Shown in pieces: positions 12,900 through 22,220 of a DNA stretch of 64,000 nucleotides. The position numbers and the translations under genes were made by a program. The notes under the pieces are model-generated. The model had not been told where the DNA came from. It saw only the letters and a list, made by a program, of their open reading frames with translations, and searched no databases. The stretch covers positions 27,493,914 to 27,557,913 of the forward strand of contig CM034312.1 of the NCBI GenBank assembly GCA_019925795.1, read 5' to 3'. The DNA comes from Dendrobium chrysotoxum (lineage: Eukaryota > Streptophyta > Magnoliopsida > Asparagales > Orchidaceae). Each line of letters begins with the position of its first letter. Position 1 is the first letter of the stretch.

Positions 12900-15800
12900 G
12901 CTCTCATACAAGACCTAGTGGGAGCTGGTACCTGGATAGCGGTTATTCGAAGCATATGACTGGAGATATAACTCAATTCATATCGCTGGAAGTTAGGAAT
13001 GGAGGCAAGGTTACACTGGGAGATAATACCACCAAGAAAGAGGTAGGTACATGTATGATTGAAAATTTGAATAATTTTTTCATTAAAAATATCTTATTAG
13101 TAGATAGCTTAAAGTATAACCTGTTGAGTATTAGCCAGCTATGTGATAAGAGGTATAGTGTAAAATTTTTTCCCACTAGTTGCATAATAAGCCAAAATAA
13201 AATTGATATTTTGCATGGGATTAGGGTAAATAATGTGTACATGCTTGGTTTGAATGTTATTAAACATTCTAATACTTTTTGTCTCAAAATAATAACTGAT
13301 GAATCATGGTTATGACATAGGAGACTTTATCACGCAAGTATGAAAAATTTAAGGAAAATTACCCAAAAAGAACTGGTTAGAGAAGTACATAAATTAGACT
13401 TTACTAAGGATCACATGTGTGATGCATGTCAATTAGGTAAATAGGTGAAGTCCTCCTTTCATTCCATTAAGGATCTTAGAACTAGCAAACCATTGAAAAT
13501 CATTCATATGGATCTTTTTGGACCGATTAATATGGTAAGTCTAAGAGGTAAAATTTTTGGATTTGTGATAGTTGATGACTTTTAGATTCACTTGGATTAA
13601 ATTTTTATCACATAAGAGTGAATCATTTGATGAATTTAAAACTTTTTATACTTGAATTCAGAGAAAGTTAGGTGTAAAATTATTTTAATATAAAATGATC
13701 ATGGAGGAGAATTTAAAAATAAAAAATTCAAAGATTTTTGTAAAGAGAAAAGAATTGTTCCCATTTTTTCAGCACCTAGGACCCATCAGCAGAATGGGGT
13801 AGTCGAATGAAGAACATAATATTGATAGAAGCTGCTAGAGCTATGTTAGTAGAATACTCACTTCCAAAATATTTTTGGGCTGAATTGATTAACATAGCTT
13901 GTTATATTCTGAATAAAGTGAATATTAGATCCAAGTTGAATAAAATACCCTATGAACTTCTTAAGGGGAGAATACCTAATCTTTCATATTTGCATGTTTT
14001 TAGATGCAAGGTGTTCAATCATAATAATGATAAAACTCCTTTAGAAAAAATTGATCTAAAATCTAATAAAGGAATTTTTCTTGGATATTCTAGTGTTGAA
14101 AAATCGTATAGGGTGTTTAACAAGAGAACTTTGATGGTTGAGGAGACCACACATGTAATTTTTGATGAACCTGACATTTCGGAAGAGCTAAGGTTAGAAA
14201 AAGATCATATTGAAAATATTAAAAGTATCTCCCGAGAAATTGAAAAGATAAATTTGGAGGAGAATGTAGAAAAAGAAAACTCTTTGCCTAGAGAATGGAG
14301 ATTTTCTAAGAATCATCCTAAGAAATTAATTTTAGGTGAACCTAGTGAGGGTGTTAGGACTAGGCATGGAATTAGCAAATAAGTGAATCATTCTACTTTT
14401 ATAATGATGGTTAAACTCACTAATATAAATCAAGCACTTTCAGATGAATTTTAGATTTTGGCCATGCAAGAAGAATTGAATTAATTTATAAAAAAATGAT
14501 ATTTGGGAGTTAATTGAATGGCCTAAGGATTAAAATATTGTTGGAACCAAGTGGGTGTTCAAAAATAAAATAAATGATTCAAGAGTTGTGATTAGAAATA
14601 AGGTTAGATTGGTGGCCAAGAGGCATAATCAAATAGAAGAAATTGATTTTAAAGAAACTTTTGTCCCTGTAACTAAACTTGAAATAATTAGGGTTTTACT
14701 AGCCTTTGCTTGTTTTAAAGATTTTAAATTATATCAAATGTCTGTTAAAAGTACCTTTCTGAATGGGGTGATATGAGAGGATATTAATGGTAAGCAACCT
14801 TCAAGTTTTGAAAATTCTAAATTCTCTAATCATATTTTTAAATTAAAATGGCATTGTATGGACTGAAATAGGCACCTAGGACTTGGTATGAGAGGTTAAA
14901 CACTTTCCTATTAGAAAAATCTTTTATGAAAGGAAGTGTTAACACCACTATCTTTTTGAAAAAGATAGGAGATGACATACTTATTATTCAAATATATATT
15001 GATGACATCTTGTTTAGATCTACAAATAAAAATCTATGTGATAAATTTTTAAAAATAATGAGTAGTGAATTTAAAATTAGTTTAGTGGGAGATCTGAGTT
15101 ATTTTCTTGGTTTTAGCATAAAGCAAAGTAAGGAAAGAATATTTCTCAGTCAGTCGAAGTATGTTAAGGATATCTTCAAAAAATATGAAATGGATAAAGT
15201 TAAACCTGTAACTACACTAATGAGTTTCTCAATACAGTTAGATAAGGACCATAAGAAAAAATCTGTTGATCAAAAAAAATTTAGAAGAATAATTGGATCA
15301 TTATTTTATTTGATAGCTAACAGATCAGATATAATGTTCAGTGTTTATTTGTGTGCTAGATTTCAATTCGATATAAAGAAATTACATTGGACAACAGTTA
15401 AAATAATATTGAAATATCTTTTGGGAACTCAAAACTTAGGGATTTGGTATCCTAAGTACAGCTCTTCTTTTAAGATAATTGGATATTCTGATTCAGATTT
15501 TACAGGATGCAAGGTAGATCAGAAAAGTACTTCTGAAATATGTCAATTTATTAGAATTTTTTTAGTTTTTGGGTCTAGTAGGAAATATAATTCAATAGCC
15601 CTTTCTACTGCTGAAGCAGAATATACTGTATTAGGTAATTGTGTGGCACAAGTTCTTTGGTTAAAATAACAATTGATTGACTTAGGATTTTTTATTAGCA
15701 CAATTCTAATTTTTTATAATAATACTAGTGCCATATGCAATTCAAAGAATCCTATTCAATATTCTAGAATCAAACATATTGACATAAGGCATCACTTCAT

Positions 15801-15945
15801 TAGAGATCATGTAGCCAAAAGAGAAATTGAACTGCATCATGTTACTACTGAAAATCAATTTGCAGACATTTTTATAAAACTGCTAGCTTTTGACATTTTT
15901 AGCAATTTAAGAATAAGGTTAGGTGTAATAGATCTTAATGCTTAA
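12900..15945 (+). pseudogene. Copia pol relic (protease, integrase, RT, RNase H)
   Basis: The protease active site reads WYLDSG (Asp-Ser-Gly at 12935-12943). The GAG-pre-integrase zinc finger follows at about 13303-13445 (H...H...C..C in LYHASM and MCDACQLGK). The integrase core has HMDLFGP near 13500, NDHGGEF near 13700 and HQQNGVVE near 13790. Directly after this the usual Arg is a stop (CGA to TGA), just before the 191-codon open stretch at 13807-14382. The RT part is readable from 14540 (GTKWVFKNK, then VRLVAK.HNQ) and the YIDD box lies at 14998-15009. The first catalytic Asp is lost (YQMSVKST where families have YQMDVKS). RNase H shows YSDSDFTGCK, an STAEAEY motif (15604-15624) and a KHIDIRHHFIRD end. 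At least ten breaks make it dead. Confidence 0.9.
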
Positions 15946-16154
15946 ATTAAAATTATGCAAACTTGATTTGTTGTTGTTTGTATTCAGTATTTGTTGATCA
16001 TAGTTTGTATAGTTTTATTTTTGCTTTATTTTCTATTTAGTAATTTATCATAGGTGTTATTTTTGATAATTTTGCATGTCATTAATGTTAAAAGGATTGA
16101 CTTTGAAAGATTTTTTAGTTTTTCATATGTTGTTTAAGTATTCTATTTATATTA

Positions 16155-16440
16155 TACGAAATTATTTCATACTATACGAATTATGTAGTGTGTGTATGAT
16201 AATTTTCTGAGTTGAGGTGATGAAACTTAGTTTTTTACAGAGTTTCATACTGTACGGTGACATTATCGTACTGTACGATTCGTGTAATTTGGTTTATACG
16301 ATTGAGGATGATTTTTTTCATGCATGTTAGTTATTTTGTAAGATCGTACATACAATAGGTCATTTTTCTTTAAATAGAAGAGTCCTTGGATATGTTTTTC
16401 ATTACTTTCTCATTCATTTCCAAACCTTCTTGAGTCCTAG
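16155..16440 (+). promoter_or_regulatory. LTR-like promoter block upstream of the extra ORF
   Basis: Between pol and the extra ORF there is a second cluster of GTAC palindromes, including TCGTACTGTACGA at 16266-16278. A TATA-like TTTAAATAGAAGAGTCC lies near 16370 and resembles TATATAAGGGTCC of the LTR. The ATG of the extra ORF lies about 75 bp downstream. It looks like an internal promoter for a subgenomic RNA, inferred from the likeness to the LTR promoter. Confidence 0.5.
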
Positions 16441-16448
16441 TTCGCGAT

Positions 16449-17553
16449 ATGGCAAGTAGCAGCAAGCAACCCCGTTCTAAGGCCTCTTCCTCTAAGATCG
16501 GTAGGGATGAAAACTTTCTGTCCAAGGAGAATGAGGATGGCTTTTATAGGTATACTGCTGCAAAAATCACTCCTTTCCATCTCCTCATTCAAAGTGATAT
16601 CCATTTCTTTGTTATGCCTTTATTTGCCTCTACCCAATTTGCTTTCATTCTAACTCTCATTCATGCCTATAATAAAAAAACTTTTCATATCTTCCTGGCC
16701 AATATGAGATTCAATCAAGATCACTCAAGGATCAGCTCTTATGTCAATAAAGAAAGAGTAAAAATTACCAAGGAGGACTTAACCACTTTTCTGTATCTAA
16801 GAACCTAATGAATTAGAACACATACATTATCTTCTAGGGCAGACTATGATTGGTCTGATGTTAACTAGGTTCTTAGAGGAGTAGCCCAAGTGTGTCATTT
16901 GCCACGTGTTTACACTCTAAATCAAAATGCCTGGATTATCCAGCATGTGTTGAGAACTTCAATAATTCTAAAAGCTGGTGACTGTATAAACATGACTCAT
17001 CTTCTATCCACAGTCACTTATTTGATCATGACTAACCAACCTTTAGATGAAGCCAAATTGATCATGGATTATATTTATACTCTTTCTAAAATTAGACATC
17101 CAAACAATAAGAGAAAAGAATGTGGTTGTAGGACATTTAATGGCCTACATCCTAGAAAAGAAGTACAATATTGTACATCCTGATGGTCCCATTGAACTCC
17201 CTATCCACTTTATTGATACCTCTTTTTGGGCACTTTTTGGGAGGGAGCAGAGTTCTGAGGGAGATGACTCTGAGGAAGAAAAAGCCCCTGCTCCAGCACT
17301 TGTACCTGGACCTGGACCCGACCAGAACTACTATCAAGAAATGGTCCAGTGATTTGACAGACTAAAAACTCACTTTGATCAACACTTTGATCAAATTAAG
17401 AATCGCATGATCCAGCATAATGCAAGGTATCAGGAAGACATGGGTTGGATTTGTGGCTAGTTTGACTATATGAACACTGCAGTCACGATCAATAGCTACT
17501 TCACTACATTCAACCCTCAGCCACCTCCTGATCAGGATCCTTTAGAGTTTTAG
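16449..17553 (+). pseudogene. Extra ORF after copia pol, plant-transposon-protein-like
   Basis: A real ATG opens a 119-codon frame (MASSSKQPRSKASSSK...) with a Ser/Lys-rich start. After a stop at 16806 the protein continues in shifted frames: VLRGVAQVCHLPRVYTLNQNAW, a hydrophobic LLSTVTYLIMTNQPL segment, VVVGHLMAYILEKKY, ELPIHFIDTSFWALFGREQ, an acidic and Pro-rich linker (SEGDDSEEEKAPAPA), and a C-terminal part with FDQHFDQIKNRM, ending at a TAG near 17551. The layout (an N-terminal globular part with KERVKITKEDLTTFLYL, then an acidic linker and a coiled-coil-like tail) resembles the putative plant transposon protein domain found in extra ORFs of several plant retroelements. That match is from memory and not tested. 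No signal peptide or transmembrane segment was seen, so there is no support for an env-like role. Function is unknown. Confidence 0.55.
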
Positions 17554-18085
17554 TGGTGATCTTTTGATATTTTTGTATTTGCTTCTATATTATTCTTGTA
17601 GTTGAGTTGCTTGAGAGTAGTTGTTCTTTTGAGATATTGTAGTGATGTTGTTCTATGATTCCAGTGACTTCAGGTGTTAGTCCTGAATGAATGTGTTTTT
17701 CTTTAGTCTATGGGTGATGATCTTTGTATTAAATATTTTTTTTAATGAAAAGATGAAATGATGTTTAGTTACAACTTGAATTTTCTCTTCTTAGATTGAG
17801 TATGTTCTTTGATTCAAATCTTTTATATTTGATTTTTAGAATGGGATTTTAATTGTAATTGCTTTATAAATTAATTACCTTATAAAATTTAATCTCTCAA
17901 TATTTTAAATTAAATTATGACTGAATGAAGATTAGAAGATCAAGTTTATATTTCTATAGATGAATATTACTTCGTGATAATTATTGTAAAATAGATGTCT
18001 TATTTTTTTATTTCATTTTCTTTTTGTTCATTATTGGATTGTGTATTTTAGAGTTATTGATATTTGGAAAGACAGAAAATATAAA
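17554..18085. other. Copia 3' non-coding region
   Basis: T-rich sequence runs between the extra ORF and the hairpin array, with no open frame or known motif. It is presumably the untranslated 3' part of the element RNA. Confidence 0.5.
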
Positions 18086-18087
18086 AA

Positions 18088-18246
18088 TATGCACAAAGTA
18101 CTAAACTTGAAAAGATGCACAAAGTGTGCCACATATTTGAAAAGAAGCACAATGTACGTCAAAGTCAAAAGAGGTATAAAATTAGCCCAAACTAAAAAGA
18201 TGCACAAAATGTACCACAAACTATTTAAAAGATACACAATGTCGCC
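18088..18246 (+). repeat. Mini-hairpin array of copia element (decayed)
   Basis: Six units spaced 26-30 bp apart have the form (linker)GAAAAGATGCAC-AAA-GTGTGCC. Units begin near 18091, 18117, 18147, 18173, 18202 and 18231. Each has a short self-complementary core (for example GCAC-AAA-GTGT with a G.U pair), partly decayed. The same format, period and linker (TGAAAAGATGC) occur in perfect form at 51523-51706 inside the unrelated giant element. Confidence 0.65.
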
Positions 18247-18856
18247 AACTGATACTTATCTTTCTTTTATCATCTATCCCTTTTACATATCCACTTAATC
18301 GACAAAAAATTTCACTATTGAATTCAAAAATAATAAATCTCTATTTCATCTTTTCTACAATAATTATTTTATTTGATATATCTAGAATGAACAGTGAACC
18401 AGGTTGACTTTTTTTTTAAAGTTGTTCTTTGACTTAAAATTTAAATTTTTTCTTTTTAAGATTAGGAAGTTAATATTGTACATTACAATTACTTTAAAAT
18501 CTTCTTCTTTATCAACTTCATTGATTTATCCATCCATAAACACTCATTCATTCAAGTTGTACTTCGCTTTTTATTGTTGTTAAAAGGGGGAGTCATTAGA
18601 TATTGGTTAAAGTTATTATATGATGTTGGATTGTTTGATGCTTGTTTTGTTTCTTATGTTTCTTGTGTATTTTTTTATGTTATTTTTATTTTTAGTGTTT
18701 GTTTTTTTTTCATGTGTATGCTTTATTGGTTTTGAACTTCATAGGAATCCCTTATTTTAAATTGGTCATTCATTTAGGGGGAGCTTATATTTTGGGGGAG
18801 CTTAGGAGAAGAATTGACTTAAGCATTAACTCAGACAATAAGTATTTTGCCATCAT
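18247..18856. other. Copia region before the PPT
   Basis: There is no coding frame. G-rich tracts such as AGGGGGAGC (about 18775) and TGGGGGAGC (about 18792) resemble extra polypurine-like runs known near the 3' ends of copia elements. Confidence 0.4.
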
Positions 18857-18870
18857 AAAAAAGTGAGAGA
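18857..18870 (+). other. Copia polypurine tract
   Basis: AAAAAAGTGAGAGA ends one base before the TG of the 3' LTR, the expected place for the plus-strand primer. Confidence 0.8.
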
Positions 18871-18871
18871 T

Positions 18872-20201
18872 TGTTGCATCTTATATTTCAAATCTATATT
18901 TATATATCATATGAGTTTTTGATGATACCAAAATATTATTATGTTGATTATTATTTTCTCCTAACATATATTTGATATATTTGATTTGTGTTGTTTATGT
19001 GTACTAACGTTTCAAAGAAATCATACTAAAGACTGCTAAAGTCTTCAAGACAAATTAGATTAGAGGTTGTTATAATTGGAGTCTATATTTTTTATTTTTT
19101 TTATTTTTTTTGAGTCTGAGAGAGTGTGATTGTAATTGGGTAACCATACACACACACATTGGAGGAGTGAGGCAAAACTTGTTTTTTTAAAACTAACCGT
19201 ACTATATGATTTCATTATCGTACGAGATAATTTATATTGAATATCCCTCCAAAATAGAATTGATTGAACCACGTCTGGAAATTTTTATAAGTATATTTCG
19301 TACTGTACGAAATGCATTAGTCCCGAACACCAATCAGAGTATGAAATAGGGTTCATACTGATTTGTCCCGTACGATCTTGTCAAATTTTTGACAGATCGT
19401 ACAGTACGAAATTGGTTCATCCTGGACGCCAATCAGAGTACGAAATCAAGTTCATCTAATTCATCCTGTATAAATACACCAAAATTTGAACTGATCGTAC
19501 TATACAAAGTAGGTTCGTACAAATGCCGATCATAGCATAAAATGGGGTTCGTATACAATCGTACAGACGAAAGGCTACATTTTGAACTGATAGTACTGTA
19601 CAATCAGGGTTCGTACAAACGCTGATCAGAGTACGAAATAAGATTCGTACAGCATCGTACAAGACTTTTTGAAATATTCGTATGTACAAAGTACGATAGT
19701 ACTATACGTTCCTAGTCCGTCAAATTTAAAATTTTTAATTTTTGAATGGTTTTTCTAGTCCTTTGTATATAAGGGTCCTAAAAACTGACTGTCTATATGC
19801 TTGCTTTAAAATTTTCTTGAGTGTGCCAAGGAGTGTATTTGGGAGAGTATTTTGAGAGTGGAGAGTGAGAGATCTTGTAAGAGGGATTTGTGAGAGGATT
19901 CACAAATGTGCCCAATAGTGAGGATCTCTTACTAGTGCATCATAGTTCTTTCCTACTTCCTTGAAGGCCTTTTGAGAGAAGATTTTTAGAAGGAGATCCG
20001 GCACTCTGCCGACACCTGAAGGGTGTGAAAGGATGCTTGGTACTCTGCAGACACCTGGAGGGTGTGAAAGGATATTTGGTACTCTGCCATCATCAGGAGG
20101 GTGAGAAAGGACGGTGGGTTCTCTACCTTCACTATGAGGGTGAAAAAGGATGACGGTTCTCTACCGCACCGGGTTGGTGAAAGAGAGGTTGTTGCACGGG
20201 C
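18872..20201 (+). repeat. Copia 3' LTR, truncated
   Basis: It starts TGTTGCATC and matches the 5' LTR through the GTAC cluster (19195-19705, with TCGTACTGTACGA at 19298-19310), the TATA box (19766-19773) and the roughly 38-bp hairpin repeats (19995-20180). The last 340 bp or so are missing. Near 20196-20201 it changes abruptly to GGGCCCCCCCCTAAAAAAAACC. Confidence 0.88.
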
Positions 20202-20895
20202 CCCCCCCTAAAAAAAACCTATTATATATTTGTTTACCCAATCACCATCAAGAAAAATGGAAAGAGAGGCTTTCTTACCAAACAAATAATTATTATTTTT
20301 AAGTTTTCTTGTTGCATACATGTACTATTAGAGTAAAATTTTGCATATATAATTATATTCTATATATTTATTTACATATATTTTTAAGTGTGTTGGCCTT
20401 TGAAATCAATGCATTTCTTTTTTTCAAATATTTTTATTAAAATTTCGTTAAAAATAAATACATAAGTTTTAATTGAAATCTTTGACATTTATTTGTAACT
20501 TTATTTTAAAGAATCTCGACTAAATTTTAGCTAAAATTATATTAAAATGATATAATTTGAAACTCACTTAAATTAGTTGAAATGAAAATATTTTAAAGAA
20601 TCTAGGATAAATTTTAGCCATCGACCCAAACGGTCTGCTTCGTTTTCCCCTTTGTGTCTTTCTCACGACTTACGACTCATGACCTTGCGCAAGGCTTTCG
20701 TTTCCCTTTCGCTTCTCTCTTGCCCCTAAACAGTGACCGCCCGTGACAAATATTTATGTCTTCTAAGCTCTCAATACATGTTATTTGCATTCTAAATTTT
20801 TATTTTACAGCTTCTCTTGGCTCCGGTAATGAGACGGTAAACATAACTATTTTAATTTAGGCTCCCCTAAATAAAATTTCTGGCTCCGCCACTGA
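20196..20895. mobile_element. hAT-type DNA transposon relic
   Basis: The right end reads CTGGCTCCGCCACTG (20881-20895), the complement of CAGTGGCGGAGCCAG, a terminal sequence common in plant hAT (Tip100-like) elements. The left side, GCACGGGCCCCCCCC followed by A-rich DNA, looks like the sequence just inside such an end, with the terminus itself lost at the junction with the copia LTR. There is no coding capacity and no target duplication can be shown. Confidence 0.45.
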
Positions 20896-21287
20896 CTGCA
20901 TGTTTATCATTTTTTATTTGTAAGTATTTGAAAAACTATAATTATAATCATTTAATTGCATACTAGATTACATTGGTCTTATAATAATGCTTCATTATTA
21001 TGAGGAATCATTGAATCATGTATATTTATTATTCATTGTTATAATAAAAATAAAAAAAAGAAAAAAAATCATTTAATATGTTCAAAATTTTGAAAACATA
21101 TTCATTTATTTTTAAAATAAAAAATGAGGATAAAATAATTTTCCAAAATAAATGTTTATTTTAAAAATAAAAAGATAAAATATAAAATATTTCTAAAAGT
21201 AAAAACTTAGCTAAAGTATCTTATAAAATTATCGTTTATTAATTCAAGAAATGGATTAACAATACACTGCGGGGTGGTTCCTTCTGC
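20896..21287. other. No gene seen upstream of the snoRNA unit
   Basis: AT-rich DNA with A-rich runs and no feature recognised. Confidence 0.6.
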
Positions 21288-21330
21288 TATATAAAGGATG
21301 AAAGCGTGCCCATTTCGGATTTTAGGGTTT
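21288..21330 (+). promoter_or_regulatory. Promoter with TATA box and telo-box
   Basis: TATATAAAG (21288-21296) is followed by TGCCCATT, close to the complement of a site II element, and by TTTAGGGTTT (21321-21330), which contains the telo-box AAACCCTA in reverse. Telo-boxes and site II elements are typical of plant genes for translation factors and snoRNAs. The GC-rich DNA that follows (21335-21420) stands out from its AT-rich surroundings and looks like a first exon. Confidence 0.55.
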
Positions 21331-21919
21331 CTCGCGGTAGTCATCTAGGTTAGTTGTATAGCGGCTGGAGCTGAGCGCTAGGCCGCGTGGACGAACTTTG
21401 AAAGCGGCGGCTGCGGTTGTAATGTGGGATTGGTGCAAACTGACCGAGATAAGGTTGATCTTCTCTAACTTTCGGCTTAGAAACTCCTCTTCACTTTCTT
21501 TTTTCAGATCTCAAGGTGATCGTTCATTGACTTGGTCCGATGGGTGCGAAGCTTTTGAAACTCAAGTGACTTTTATAAGGTTATCGCCTTTTCTTTTGCG
21601 TTTTACAAGCAGGGTTATTGTTTACCCAGATGCGCATCTAATGAATGAGAATGTATATTTACTTTTCTTATGTATTTTATGTCTTTCCTGCGTGCTTTTT
21701 TCCGTCAGGTTTTCATGTTTAGGGTATTCTCTGTACTTGTTTTGTTGATTTATACCTTTTTTTTTCGTTTATCTGTTGCATTTCAACATTTAAATACATG
21801 GGGAGAGATATATAAAGAACAAAATAGTTAGGGAGATTAAATTCAAATGACATACGCTTTGATAATTTTGCGTTCTTTAGACCAAAAATTGAGAGAGAAA
21901 TCAAATAGTACAGTTAGAA

Positions 21920-22061
21920 AGGCCAGTTTGCAGAATTAATACTCCATAATGAGGTGGTCTTCTGTGTTTCGAAGGTTGGCAATATTGATTTATTATTGCA
22001 GGTCTCCGTGCCTCTCCAAAAATTCACTTTTCAGGTTGGCCTTGAACAAATTGCTACATCT
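21920..22061 (+). ncRNA. H/ACA snoRNA copy 1 (diverged)
   Basis: It shares the backbone of copies 2 and 3: GGCCAGTTTGCAGAAT at the start, TTTCGAAGGTTGGC at the end of hairpin 1, TCTCCGTGCCTCTC in hairpin 2, and TTGCTACA at the end with ACA at 22056-22058, three bases from the 3' end. The hinge lacks a clean ANANNA box and the inner stem of hairpin 1 is changed, so this copy may be decayed or retargeted. Confidence 0.65.
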
Positions 22062-22220
22062 CCTAAGCATCATTCTCTTTTTGTTATGGTTGACTTTTAA
22101 AGTTGTCCCCTATTCTTTCTATTAAACTTAACGAAGTAAACGTTTGTCTTGTTCTTATTATCATTAGTCTTATCCAACTTATTAGGCTTTGCAGATTTAC
22201 TAAATTTCATTTAAGATTAA

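Larger units (their letters stand above)
9431..20201 (+). mobile_element. Decayed Ty1/copia retrotransposon with an extra ORF after pol
   Basis: The order is 5' LTR (9431-11084), PBS for initiator tRNA-Met, broken gag, protease, integrase, RT and RNase H (integrase before RT defines copia), a GTAC-rich promoter-like block, an extra ORF, a mini-hairpin array, a polypurine tract, and a 3' LTR cut off near 20201. The first 150 bp of the two LTRs differ at roughly 9% of positions by eye, and every frame carries stops, so this is an old, inactive insertion. The missing end of the 3' LTR is replaced by hAT-like sequence, so no target duplication can be checked. Confidence 0.9.

Noticed and set aside
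16449..17553. An env gene of a copia endogenous virus
   Set aside because: No signal peptide, transmembrane segment or cysteine-rich ectodomain is visible; position alone is not enough.
20641..20760. A GC-richer patch as a possible exon
   Set aside because: It lies inside the hAT relic and has no open frame or splice signals that I could support.
21398..21748. A 116-codon protein at the start of the snoRNA unit
   Set aside because: Low-complexity, non-conserved-looking sequence that overlaps a possible first exon and intron; no family was recognised.
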